Shown here: piece after piece, positions 9,749 to 18,513 of the stretch
Layout: every line of letters starts with the position of its first letter
How positions within the stretch are numbered: the stretch's first letter is position 1
Assembly (NCBI RefSeq): GCF_030295935.1
Contig: NZ_AP027362.1
Span: 2,294,001-2,358,000 of the forward strand
Length of the DNA stretch: 64,000 bases
Origin: Thalassotalea piscium
Lineage (GTDB): Bacteria > Pseudomonadota > Gammaproteobacteria > Enterobacterales > Alteromonadaceae
Direction: 5' to 3'
Program-made: the position numbers and the translations under genes
The notes under the pieces: generated by a model
Databases searched by the model: none
What the model was told of the DNA's origin: nothing
Seen by the model: only the letters and a program-made list of their open reading frames with translations

Positions 9749-10390
9749 ATGCCTAGCCGCATTGTGGTATTAATATCGGGCAGTGGTACTAATTTGCAAG
9801 CATTAATTGATGCTTGCAAAACACCTAGCTATCCTGGTGAAGTTGTTGGTGTTATTTCTAATAAAGCCGACGCTTATGGTTTAATTAGAGCCCAAGAAAA
9901 CAGTATTGCAACCCATGCAATCTCTCATAAAGACTATGATAGTAGAGAAAGCTACGATCAAGCGTTAATTAAGCAAATAGATCACCTCAAACCTGATTTA
10001 GTTGTTCTTGCAGGGTTTATGAGAATATTAACCCCTAAGTTTGTTCAACATTTTTCTGGAAAGTTATTGAACATTCATCCATCTTTGTTGCCTAAGTATC
10101 AAGGACTAAATACCCATCAACGTGCCATTGACGCAAAAGACAACGAACATGGTGTAAGTGTTCATTTTGTTACAGAGGAACTAGATGGTGGCCCTGTTAT
10201 TTTACAAGCTAAGGTCCCTATCTTTGAAGGCGATACCATTGACGAGTTAGCGAGTAGAGTTCATGATCAGGAACACCGTATTTACCCATTAGTGGTAAAG
10301 TGGTTTTGCAGTGGTCGAGTAAAAATGATTAACGAGAAAGCCGTATTAGACGGTAAGATATTGCCTATTTCTGGCTACGCTAGCGATTAA
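9749..10390 (+). CDS. purN: Phosphoribosylglycinamide formyltransferase
   Basis: Third step of purine synthesis, transferring the formyl group of 10-formyl-THF to GAR. The 213-residue protein shows IVVLISGSGTNLQALID at the N-terminus (phosphate-binding loop). The catalytic region has N (LLNIHPSLLPKYQGL) and H (HGVSVHFVTEELDGGPV), and the aspartate of the DGG turn is present. Directly downstream of purM with a 6-bp gap, in the conserved purMN operon. Confidence 0.97.
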   Translation: MPSRIVVLISGSGTNLQALIDACKTPSYPGEVVGVISNKADAYGLIRAQENSIATHAISHKDYDSRESYDQALIKQIDHLKPDLVVLAGFMRILTPKFVQHFSGKLLNIHPSLLPKYQGLNTHQRAIDAKDNEHGVSVHFVTEELDGGPVILQAKVPIFEGDTIDELASRVHDQEHRIYPLVVKWFCSGRVKMINEKAVLDGKILPISGYASD

Positions 10391-10405
10391 ATAAAAAGGT
10401 TGATT

Positions 10406-11140
10406 ATGTTGAAGAAGTTACTTTGTTTAAGTGTTTTTTATGGTCTACTGGTGACAACAGTTCATGGCGAAGAAAAAACAACAGCTCCAATCATGGTTAA
10501 ACCTTTTATTGCTAACTACACAATTATTCATAAATCAAAGTCCGTAGGCACTGCCACTAGAGAGTTAAAAAAGCTCGATAACGGGTTGTTCGAATATAGC
10601 TACCAAACAAGCATTGAATGGTTAATATTCAATGATGATCGCAAAGAAACTTCATTAGTCGAAATAAGTGGTGATCATGTTACACCAGTAGATTATCACT
10701 ATACTCGGGAAGGCACTGGTAGAGATAAATCATCTCACTGGCAATTTGATATTGATGCGTCAACTGCAACTAATGTAGAAAAGAACAAAAGTTTCACTAT
10801 TGAGTTTCCTTCAAACGTGCAAGACTCTTTGAGTTATCATTTACAGCATAGGTTCAACTTAATAAAACATCCGGAGCAAAAGCTTTTTGTTTATCCCGTG
10901 ATTAAAAATGAAGATCAAATCAAAAACTATGTTTATCAATATGATGGTGAAGAAGAATTAATGCTACCATACGGCTTAGTTAAAACCATTAAGCTCAAAC
11001 GAGAAGTAGTAGAAAAAAAACGTGTAACCTATGCATGGTTTGCTCCAGAGCTAGATTATTTACTGGTAAAACTATACCAAGCTAAAGGCGGTGTTGAACA
11101 ATTTGAAGCTCAACTCAATACAGTAACCGTAACTGAATAA
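10406..11140 (+). CDS. DUF3108 domain protein, exported
   Basis: 244 residues from the ATG at 10406, which has AAAAGG 6 nt upstream; a TTG six bases earlier is possible but badly spaced. A signal peptide (MLKKLLCLSVFYGLLVTTVHG) is followed by a beta-rich protein: IANYTIIHKSKSVGTATREL, then a body ending in the VTYAWFAPELDYLLVKL pattern typical of DUF3108. It begins 15 bp after purN and may be cotranscribed with purMN. DUF3108 proteins are periplasmic; function unknown. Confidence 0.8.
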   Translation: MLKKLLCLSVFYGLLVTTVHGEEKTTAPIMVKPFIANYTIIHKSKSVGTATRELKKLDNGLFEYSYQTSIEWLIFNDDRKETSLVEISGDHVTPVDYHYTREGTGRDKSSHWQFDIDASTATNVEKNKSFTIEFPSNVQDSLSYHLQHRFNLIKHPEQKLFVYPVIKNEDQIKNYVYQYDGEEELMLPYGLVKTIKLKREVVEKKRVTYAWFAPELDYLLVKLYQAKGGVEQFEAQLNTVTVTE

Positions 11141-11159
11141 TAAGTTGCAGCATGCCCTC

Positions 11160-11190
11160 TTTTAGGACCTTAGTAATATAAGGTTCTAAA
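11160..11190. terminator. Possible bidirectional terminator hairpin
   Basis: An imperfect inverted repeat (TTAGGACCTTA and TAAGGTTCTAA, one G-T pair) lies in the 60-bp gap between the converging DUF3108 and amidotransferase genes. There is no strong T tract, so the call is weak. Confidence 0.4.
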
Positions 11191-11199
11191 TCATTATTA

Positions 11200-11982
11200 T
11201 TAAGCCTCGCCACTTGCTAGTGACTCGCCTAAACAAAAAAGTTGCCATTGTCCACTTGTCATTTTATGCCAACATTCGTCTTGGGTAAGTGGTTGTGTAG
11301 CTATCACTGTCACAATATCTTTATCGGTAGTCTCATGATGAAAGTTTATTTTCACTTCTGCATCAATTAACGTAGCCTCACCAAAAGGTGCCTTTCGGGT
11401 TATCCAATGTAAATTATTTGAGCAAAATGCAAACAAACAATCTCCGTTGCTTAATAATAAATTAAATACACCTAATACATTAATTTGTGAAGATAGCGTT
11501 GCTACATAAGTAAAAAGCTCAATTGGCTCAGGCTCTTTAGTGCCAAACTTATTCTGTAGTTGATCTAACAGCCAACAAAAAGCATGCTCACTATCAGTAG
11601 TTCCTATCGGAATATGTAATTTTACGGGTAAGTTTTCAGCAAAATCTTTCAGCTGCCCATTGTGTGCGTAGGTCCAGTTTTTGCCCCACATTTGCCGAAT
11701 AAATGGGTGAGTATTTTCTAAGCAAACCGCACCAGAGTTTGCCTGTCTGATGTGGCATATAACCGCCTCACTTTTAATAGGGTACTCTGTGACCAGTTTT
11801 GCTATTGCTGATTTAGCGCTAGGCAAAGGATCTTTAAAGCTTCGGCATCCTTTTCCTTCGTAAAAAGTAATGCCCCAACCGTCTTTATGTGGCCCAGTGT
11901 TACCACCTCTTTGCATGAGTCCACTAAAGCTAAAACATATATCTGTAGGCACATTAGCGCTCATTGCAAGTAATTCACACAT
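11200..11982 (-). CDS. Class II glutamine amidotransferase (YafJ-like)
   Basis: 260 residues from the ATG at 11982. This start puts cysteine at position 2 (MCELLAMSANVP), which is required as the N-terminal nucleophile of class II amidotransferases; the upstream in-frame GTG/ATG would bury it. Seen: HKDGWGITFYEG (about 34-45), ICHIRQANSG (oxyanion region), TYAHNGQL and TDSEHAFCWLL, all standard YafJ/GATase-2 motifs. There is no synthetase domain, so the physiological substrate is unknown. In E. coli yafJ also lies close to fadE. Confidence 0.88.
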   Translation of the reverse strand: MCELLAMSANVPTDICFSFSGLMQRGGNTGPHKDGWGITFYEGKGCRSFKDPLPSAKSAIAKLVTEYPIKSEAVICHIRQANSGAVCLENTHPFIRQMWGKNWTYAHNGQLKDFAENLPVKLHIPIGTTDSEHAFCWLLDQLQNKFGTKEPEPIELFTYVATLSSQINVLGVFNLLLSNGDCLFAFCSNNLHWITRKAPFGEATLIDAEVKINFHHETTDKDIVTVIATQPLTQDECWHKMTSGQWQLFCLGESLASGEA

Positions 11983-12158
11983 AGAAAGATTTACCACTTC
12001 ACTGATTGTATTTAGGGATATTCGTTTTACACTATTTATAGCCTGTTTACTTATTTAGCATCATAACGATTAAAGTAGAAATTAAGTAGGCGAAATGTAC
12101 TATACTAAATTTTTAAAAACACGTTGCTATTTTTTACACTTAGAATTAAGCTTTAGCT

Positions 12159-12175
12159 TAGTGGTCTGACCTGTA
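12159..12175. promoter_or_regulatory. FadR-like operator upstream of fadE
   Basis: The core TGGTCTGACC lies within a 17-bp site and matches the FadR consensus (ANCTGGTCNGACCNGTT) at most informative positions. It sits 22 bp before the fadE start codon, where FadR would block transcription until acyl-CoA binds. fadR itself is at 62925-63635 of this window. Pattern match by eye. Confidence 0.65.
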
Positions 12176-12197
12176 TTTTACACTTTAAGGAGTTACT

Positions 12198-14636
12198 TTG
12201 GACGCTTTTACTTGGATTCTAGTTGCAATCGCATTTAGTGGTTTTACTGCTTATAGCCGTGCATCACTATCTACTTTTACATTAGGCTTTACTGCCATAA
12301 TGGCACTTGGCACCTTCATAGATGTTATTTCGTTTTTTTCTTGGCTGTTATTTGCGGTGATCATTGTTCCGTTAAACGTTAGTGATATTCGTAAAAAATA
12401 TATTAGCCAACCATTATTGGCTATGTTCAAAAAAATAATGCCTGAAATGTCACGCACTGAACAAGAAGCTATTGATGCAGGAACAACATGGTTTGAAGCT
12501 GATCTGTTTCGAGGAGCTCCAGATTGGAACAAGCTCCATAGCTACCCTCAGCCTAGCTTAAGTGTTGAGGAACAAGCGTTTCTTGACGGCCCTGTTGAGC
12601 AAGTTTGTAAAATGATTAATGACTGGGAAACCACACATGATCGTACAGACATGTCTCCAGAAGTTTGGCAGTTTTTAAAAGACAATAAGTTTTTTGCCAT
12701 GATCATTAAGAAACAATATGGTGGCTTAGACTTTACTGCTTTTGCACAATCTCGTGTTTTACAAAAACTATCGGGTGCAAGCACAGTACTAGCAAGTACT
12801 GTAGGTGTGCCGAATTCGTTAGGCCCTGGTGAATTATTACAACATTACGGTACTAAGGAACAACAAGACTATTACCTACCACGCTTAGCTAAAGGAGATG
12901 AGATACCTTGTTTCGCTTTAACCAGCCCTGAAGCTGGCTCTGATGCTGGTGCAATTCCTGACTTTGGTATTGTTTGTCGAGGCGAGTTCGACGGCGAAGA
13001 AGTATTAGGTATGAAACTTACATGGAATAAGCGTTACATTACGCTGGCTCCTGTAGCTACTGTTATCGGTTTAGCTTTTAAATTACAAGATCCTGATCAC
13101 CTTCTAGGTGATGAAGAAGACTTGGGTATAACCTGTGCTTTAATACCAACAAGTGTTGAAGGTGTTATTACAGGCAGAAGACACTTTCCATTAAACGTGC
13201 CATTTCAAAATGGTCCAACGCAAGGTGAAGAGGTATTCGTGCCATTAAGCTATATTATTGGTGGCCCAGAAATGGCAGGCCAAGGATGGAGAATGTTAGT
13301 TGAGTGCTTATCTGTTGGCAGAGCGATAACATTACCTTCGAATAGTGCTGGTGGTATAAAATCATTAGCACTAGCTACAGGTGCATATAGCCGTATTCGT
13401 CGACAATTTAAACTCCCCATTGGTAAAATGGAAGGCGTTGAGGAGGCATTGGCTCGCATTGGTGGTAATGCATACCTAATGGATGCTGTGACTATTATGT
13501 CGACAGGTGCTATCGACCTAGGCGAAAAACCATCTGTAATTTCTGCAATTTCTAAATATCATTTAACCGAGAAAATGCGAGATTGTGTAAATGACTCTAT
13601 GGATATCCATGGAGGTAAAGGTATTTGTTTAGGTGAAAATAACTACTTAGGACGTGCCTACCAAGGTGCTCCAGTTGCAATAACTGTTGAAGGTGCAAAC
13701 ATCCTCACACGTAGCTTAATTATCTATGGACAAGGCGCTATTCGTTGTCATCCGTATGTATTAGCTGAGCTAGCCGCTGGTAATAATGAAAATGAGCAAC
13801 AAGCAGTGAAAGAGTTTGATCATGCATTGTTTGGACATATCGGGTTTGCAATAAGTAATATTGTTCGCTCAGTTTGGTTCTCATTTACTGGTTCTCGTAT
13901 CCTTAAAGCACCTTTTAACGATGATACGCGCCGTTACTATCAATTAATGACGCGTTTTAGCTCAAATTTAGCGATGTTATCAGATATAGCAATGCTTGTG
14001 CTTGGTGGTGACTTAAAGCGCAAAGAGCGCATCTCAGCTAGGCTAGGTGATGTTTTAAGCTACTTGTATCTAACAAGTGCTACGCTCAAGCGCTTTAACG
14101 ATGAAGGTAGACAAGCATCAGAACTACCTATGGTAAAGTGGGCTGCTGAAGACTCTTTATACCGCACACAACAAGCTATTGATGAGTTAATTAACAATTT
14201 CCCTAATAAGATAGTAGCAGGCGCTTTACGCTTGATAATCTTCCCACTAGGGACTTGGCTACAAAAGCCATCTGATGAATTAGATCATAGCGTGGCACGA
14301 TTACTACAAACACCTAGTGCGGCAAGAACAGCATTAGGTAAAGGTCAGTACTTAACCCGCGACGAAGATAATTTGTTGGGACAATTAGAGCAAACATTAG
14401 ATGATATTCTTGCCAGTGAGCCAATTTTCGATAAAATTTGTAAAGCGCTCGGTGAACGATTGCCTTTCTATCGTTTAGGTGAGGTTGCAGATAGAGGTTT
14501 AGCCGCAAACTTGATAACTGAGGCCGAAGCCGCGCTGTTAAGAAAGACTGAAGTAGGTCGACTAGCAGCAATTAATGTAGATGATTTTGACAATAGTGAA
14601 TTAATTACAGCTAAATTTGCTAAGCAGTCAAAGTAA
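12198..14636 (+). CDS. fadE: FadE-type acyl-CoA dehydrogenase
   Basis: First step of fatty acid beta-oxidation: FAD-dependent oxidation of acyl-CoA to 2-enoyl-CoA. The 812-residue protein is the long gammaproteobacterial FadE type (E. coli 814), with an N-terminal membrane segment pair (about residues 1-62). The acyl-CoA dehydrogenase core includes [14 protein letters not shown] (about 237-250), the flavin/substrate-loop region [14 protein letters not shown], and [15 protein letters not shown] (about 472-486). A DUF1974-like C-terminal domain follows. The start is TTG at 12198 behind a strong AAGGAG (12187-12192). A FadR-like operator precedes it and a hairpin terminator follows. Confidence 0.95.
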   Translation: MDAFTWILVAIAFSGFTAYSRASLSTFTLGFTAIMALGTFIDVISFFSWLLFAVIIVPLNVSDIRKKYISQPLLAMFKKIMPEMSRTEQEAIDAGTTWFEADLFRGAPDWNKLHSYPQPSLSVEEQAFLDGPVEQVCKMINDWETTHDRTDMSPEVWQFLKDNKFFAMIIKKQYGGLDFTAFAQSRVLQKLSGASTVLASTVGVPNSLGPGELLQHYGTKEQQDYYLPRLAKGDEIPCFALTSPEAGSDAGAIPDFGIVCRGEFDGEEVLGMKLTWNKRYITLAPVATVIGLAFKLQDPDHLLGDEEDLGITCALIPTSVEGVITGRRHFPLNVPFQNGPTQGEEVFVPLSYIIGGPEMAGQGWRMLVECLSVGRAITLPSNSAGGIKSLALATGAYSRIRRQFKLPIGKMEGVEEALARIGGNAYLMDAVTIMSTGAIDLGEKPSVISAISKYHLTEKMRDCVNDSMDIHGGKGICLGENNYLGRAYQGAPVAITVEGANILTRSLIIYGQGAIRCHPYVLAELAAGNNENEQQAVKEFDHALFGHIGFAISNIVRSVWFSFTGSRILKAPFNDDTRRYYQLMTRFSSNLAMLSDIAMLVLGGDLKRKERISARLGDVLSYLYLTSATLKRFNDEGRQASELPMVKWAAEDSLYRTQQAIDELINNFPNKIVAGALRLIIFPLGTWLQKPSDELDHSVARLLQTPSAARTALGKGQYLTRDEDNLLGQLEQTLDDILASEPIFDKICKALGERLPFYRLGEVADRGLAANLITEAEAALLRKTEVGRLAAINVDDFDNSELITAKFAKQSK

Positions 14637-14673
14637 TTATCAATTAGTGCGATTAAAGCACCATTAATGACTA

Positions 14674-14708
14674 CAAAAGGTAAGCAAAATATTGCTTGCC
14701 TTTTTTTA
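14674..14708 (+). terminator. Rho-independent terminator after fadE
   Basis: An A-rich hairpin (AAAGGTAAGCAA pairing with TTGCTTGCCTTT, one G-T pair) is followed by a T run, about 40 bp after the fadE stop codon. Confidence 0.85.
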
Positions 14709-14844
14709 TATCTACTTGATTTTATTTTATTTAAAATCAGCCCATATAATTCTAGCGCACAGTTGTAACAAATAAAGCAATACCTTTCCTCTGCAAACCT
14801 CGTTAAAATAGTAACAAGTGTATACTCAAATTAGGTTTTTTTTA

Positions 14845-15732
14845 ATGCTGTCTTTTTTACCATCAGCAGTGTTGATGCCATTCTCATTTATATTATTTTG
14901 TTTAAATTTAGTTATTATTGGATCTATTATTACCTTAGGTGGCTTATTAAAATTATTAATTCCAATAAGCTTTTTTCATCGCTTACTCTATGCACCAATG
15001 CATTTTTTTTATCGATTATGGGCATTAAATAATTTTTTAATTATTTCACTATTTAATCGTATTGATTGGCAGATGACCGGTACTGAAGACCTCAGTAAAA
15101 ATGAGTGGTATTTGCTAATTGCAAACCACCAGAGTTGGTTAGACATTATTGTGCTATCTCATTTTTGCAGAAAATACACATCAGATCCTAAATACTTTTT
15201 AAAAGAATCATTAAAGAAAGTCCCATTTTTAGGCGTTGGTTGTTGGGCTTTAGATATGCCCTTTATGAAACGCTACTCAAAGGCTTTTATCGCTAAAAAC
15301 CCACACTTAGCTGGACAAGATATTTTAGCTACAAAAAAATCATGCAATTCTTTTAAACAGCACCCAACAACCATTATAAATTTTGTTGAAGGGACTCGCT
15401 TTACAACAATTAAGCAGCAACAAAACCCAACCTTTAGCCATTTACTTCCACCAAAAGCAGGCGGTATTGCTTTCACTCTTGCCACCTTGGGTACGCAATT
15501 TAATAAAATTTTGAATATTACTCTAGCTTACAACTCCCCCTCAAAAAACATTATGAAAGATGTACTAAAAGGACGTTTAACCAAGGTAATTATTAACATA
15601 GAACAAGTTGAAGTTGATGAGTGTTTAATTGGTGATTACAACAATGATCCTGCTTTTAAGTTGAAATTCCAACAGTGGCTCAATAGTATTTGGTGTAAAA
15701 AAAATAGTACTATTATGCATATTTTGAAATAA
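14845..15732 (+). CDS. YihG-like phospholipid acyltransferase (PlsC superfamily)
   Basis: About 295 residues from the ATG at 14845 (an in-frame GTG at 14818 would give 304). Hydrophobic helices at residues 5-40 anchor it to the inner membrane. The acyltransferase signature is NHQSWLDIIVL (an HX4D motif) near residue 98. Further blocks PFLGVGCWALDMPFMKRYS, INFVEGTRFT and LLPPKAGGI match E. coli YihG/LCLAT proteins strongly. It probably acylates lysophosphatidate or related lipids. It lies between fadE and a TetR gene in a lipid-metabolism block. Confidence 0.87.
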   Translation: MLSFLPSAVLMPFSFILFCLNLVIIGSIITLGGLLKLLIPISFFHRLLYAPMHFFYRLWALNNFLIISLFNRIDWQMTGTEDLSKNEWYLLIANHQSWLDIIVLSHFCRKYTSDPKYFLKESLKKVPFLGVGCWALDMPFMKRYSKAFIAKNPHLAGQDILATKKSCNSFKQHPTTIINFVEGTRFTTIKQQQNPTFSHLLPPKAGGIAFTLATLGTQFNKILNITLAYNSPSKNIMKDVLKGRLTKVIINIEQVEVDECLIGDYNNDPAFKLKFQQWLNSIWCKKNSTIMHILK

Positions 15733-15809
15733 AATTTTGAAAGATTTTATTGAAATACAATCACTAATACGTTAATTTAATGTTAATTAAATAGGAGGAA
15801 AATAATACT

Positions 15810-16475
15810 ATGTTAGCTACAAAGGAAAATGTAACGGTTAAACGTCGCAGTAAAGGTGAACAAACCAGAAATAACATTCTAATCGCCGCTATTGATATTT
15901 TAGCCCATAACGGAATAAAAGGAACAACTCACCGTGCTATCGCCAATCATGCGAACATTCAATTATCTTTAACAACCTATTATTTTAAAGATATTCAAGA
16001 GCTAGTTCATCAAGCGTTTAAACTAAACTCTGAGCATATCACCCAACTAACTGATTTTGCTTGGAAGCAAGCCTTTGATTACTTAGACGCCATAGGTAAA
16101 ACACAGCTAAAAAAAGTGTCGGTTAAAAAGCAAGTACGTGAGCAACTATCACAGCTTGCAACTGAATATATCATCAATAAAGTAACAGAAATGCCAATTG
16201 CTTTAGCCGTAGAGCAATTATTGTTTACCGAGATACAAACTACACCTCAGTTACGTGAGTTGGCAGATCAACATAGAAATTTATTACTTGGTCCATTTGT
16301 GAAGCTTTGCCAATACTTTGATCAAGAAAACACAAAGTTAGATGCCGACATATTATTTACCATTTTTACGCAAATAGAATATAGAAACATTATGCTGCCA
16401 GTAGATCAAATTGATAGAGCTGCTATATACGAGCAGGTTAACCGAGTTGTTGGCTGGATAATGAAATTGAAATAA
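15810..16475 (+). CDS. TetR-family transcriptional regulator
   Basis: 221 residues. The N-terminal helix-turn-helix is at about 20-65 (TRNNILIAAIDILAHNGIKG, then TTHRAIANHANIQLSLTTYYF), followed by an all-helical ligand domain. A good AGGAGG lies upstream of the ATG. Neighbours on both sides are lipid enzymes (an acyltransferase and an acyl-CoA dehydrogenase), so a role in lipid or fatty-acid control is plausible but unproven. Not clearly FabR or PsrA by sequence. Confidence 0.85.
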   Translation: MLATKENVTVKRRSKGEQTRNNILIAAIDILAHNGIKGTTHRAIANHANIQLSLTTYYFKDIQELVHQAFKLNSEHITQLTDFAWKQAFDYLDAIGKTQLKKVSVKKQVREQLSQLATEYIINKVTEMPIALAVEQLLFTEIQTTPQLRELADQHRNLLLGPFVKLCQYFDQENTKLDADILFTIFTQIEYRNIMLPVDQIDRAAIYEQVNRVVGWIMKLK

Positions 16476-16509
16476 GTTTGTATTGGAAATAACGCTCTTA
16501 GATAAAATA

Positions 16510-16545
16510 AAAACGCTACGATATACTATATCGTAGCGTTTTTTC
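16510..16545. terminator. Bidirectional rho-independent terminator
   Basis: A perfect 12-bp stem (AACGCTACGATA with TATCGTAGCGTT) is flanked by A and T runs, between the converging TetR and acyl-CoA dehydrogenase genes. It can serve both strands. Confidence 0.9.
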
Positions 16546-16569
16546 TTAACTAAGTATTGCTTTAGTCAA

Positions 16570-18381
16570 TTAAAGGAGCTCTTCGTCCAATTGCATTAAA
16601 GTTTTAGGATCAGCCATCATCGTTGCCGCATGCGACTTAGTACGAGGTAATAACCTTTCAAAGTAAAATTCGGCTGTTTTTATTTTTGCCCGATAAAAAT
16701 CACGATTTTCAACTTCACCACCTAGTTTTTCATAAGCAGCCTGCGCCATCTGCGCCCAAAAATAAGCCATTACGATATAACCAGAATACATTAGGTAATC
16801 AACGGATGCAGAGCCAACAATGTCACGATCTTTCTTCGCTTTCATGGCAAGTCTAACTGAATACTGCTGCCAGTTAGCTACGGCTTTACTTAATGGCCAT
16901 ACAAACTTATTCATTTGACGTTTATAAGGATTACTTGAAATCATACTTTTATCTTTACAGAAGCCTAGTACTTCCATTGTAAAGCTTTTAAGTGACTTTC
17001 CTCGACTTAATAAAATTTTACGTCCAAGTAAATCAAGCGCTTGTATGCCCGTTGTACCTTCATAAAGTGTCGCTATTCGAGTATCACGAACAATTTGCTC
17101 CATACCCCACTCTTTAATATAGCCATGACCACCAAATACCTGTACACCATGGTTAGCGCTTTCAAGACCTACTTCGGTTAAAAATGCTTTTAAAATAGGT
17201 GTAATAAAACCTAAACGATAGTCTGCACGCTTTTTCTCTTTTTCGTCTTTTGATGTCTCAAGAATATCAACTAATTTGGCCGCATAATATATCATCGCTC
17301 GCCCGCCTTCAGAAAAAGCCTTCTGCGTTAGCAACATACGGCGAACATCGGGATGAACAATAATTGGATCAGCGACTAATTCTGGTTTTTTCTTCCCTGT
17401 TAAAGAGCGCATTGATAATCGCTCTTTGGCATATATTAAAGCATTTTGATACGATAACTCAGATGCACAAACACCTTGTAACGCTGTACCAACACGTGCC
17501 GTATTCATAAAGGTAAACATACATTCTAGACCTTTATTTTCAGGTCCAATTAACACGCCCTTTGCTTTGTCAAAATTTAGTACTGCAGTAGCCGAACCCT
17601 TAATGCCCATTTTATCTTCTAATGAGCCACAAGCCACATTGTTATTTTCACCACAATTACCTTGAGCATCAACTGTCATTTTAGGCACGATAAATAATGA
17701 AATACCGCGAGTACCTTCAGGTGCACCTGGTAGACGAGCAAGCACAATATGAATAATATTCTCAGTTAAATCATGCTCACCAGCAGAAATAAATATTTTG
17801 GTGCCGGTTATATCATAAGTGCCGTCTTCGTTTGGCTGGGCTTTAGTTTTTACTTGCCCTAAATCGGTTCCACACTGAGGTTCGGTTAAACACATGGTAC
17901 CTGTCCAAGTACCTTCAGTAAGTTTTGTTAGATAAATTTCTTTTTGCTCATCGGTGCCGTGAGCCTGTACTGTATTCATGGCTCCATGACTAAGGCCCGG
18001 GTACATAGCCCAAGACCAGTTAGCTGTGCCCATCAATTCAGACTTAGCCATACCTAATGATGGTGGTAGACCTTGTCCGCCATGCTCTACAGGATGTGAC
18101 AAACTTTGCCAACCGCCTTCTACATAAAGCTGATACGCTTCTTTAAAACCTTTAGGAGTGCGAACCTCACCCTTATCAAAGGTGCAGCCTTCTTTATCAC
18201 CACTTTGGTTTATTGGTAATAATTCGTTTTCACAAAATTTTGCACACTCTTGTAAAATTGCGTCAACCATGTCTGGAGTCGCATCTTCAAACTCAGGAAA
18301 TTTTTCATAATGTGGGTAATATTTTAAGACATCTTCAAATAAAAACTTAATGTCCATTAGTGGTGCTTTATAAGTAAGCAT
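16570..18381 (-). CDS. Acyl-CoA dehydrogenase (C-terminal-domain subfamily)
   Basis: A 603-residue FAD-dependent acyl-CoA dehydrogenase of the ~600-residue bacterial class, distinct from FadE. Seen: MCLTEPQCGTDLGQVKT (about 162-178), FISAGEHDLTENIIHIVLAR, and the flavin/tetramer block GVQVFGGHGYIKEWGMEQIV (about 410-430) followed by YEGTTGIQALDLLGRK with the catalytic glutamate. An extra C-terminal domain runs from about 470. A FadR-like operator lies at 18445-18461 upstream, so it probably belongs to the beta-oxidation regulon. Chain-length preference cannot be read from sequence. Confidence 0.92.
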   Translation of the reverse strand: MLTYKAPLMDIKFLFEDVLKYYPHYEKFPEFEDATPDMVDAILQECAKFCENELLPINQSGDKEGCTFDKGEVRTPKGFKEAYQLYVEGGWQSLSHPVEHGGQGLPPSLGMAKSELMGTANWSWAMYPGLSHGAMNTVQAHGTDEQKEIYLTKLTEGTWTGTMCLTEPQCGTDLGQVKTKAQPNEDGTYDITGTKIFISAGEHDLTENIIHIVLARLPGAPEGTRGISLFIVPKMTVDAQGNCGENNNVACGSLEDKMGIKGSATAVLNFDKAKGVLIGPENKGLECMFTFMNTARVGTALQGVCASELSYQNALIYAKERLSMRSLTGKKKPELVADPIIVHPDVRRMLLTQKAFSEGGRAMIYYAAKLVDILETSKDEKEKKRADYRLGFITPILKAFLTEVGLESANHGVQVFGGHGYIKEWGMEQIVRDTRIATLYEGTTGIQALDLLGRKILLSRGKSLKSFTMEVLGFCKDKSMISSNPYKRQMNKFVWPLSKAVANWQQYSVRLAMKAKKDRDIVGSASVDYLMYSGYIVMAYFWAQMAQAAYEKLGGEVENRDFYRAKIKTAEFYFERLLPRTKSHAATMMADPKTLMQLDEELL

Positions 18382-18444
18382 AGGTGCACTCCAAGAATAT
18401 GATCGTAACTAAGCATAGTTAACCATGGGAATAATACCAAAGTC

Positions 18445-18461
18445 AACTGGTCTTACCTCTT
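18445..18461. promoter_or_regulatory. FadR-like operator upstream of acyl-CoA dehydrogenase
   Basis: The 17-bp site AACTGGTCTTACCTCTT matches the FadR consensus left half perfectly and has ACC in the right half. It lies about 65 bp before the start of the dehydrogenase gene. Eye match only, but a second such site precedes fadE. Confidence 0.6.
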
Positions 18462-18513
18462 ATTCGAATAAAGTTTTAACAGCACGCTTTTAATACAAAC
18501 ACACGCCAAACTG

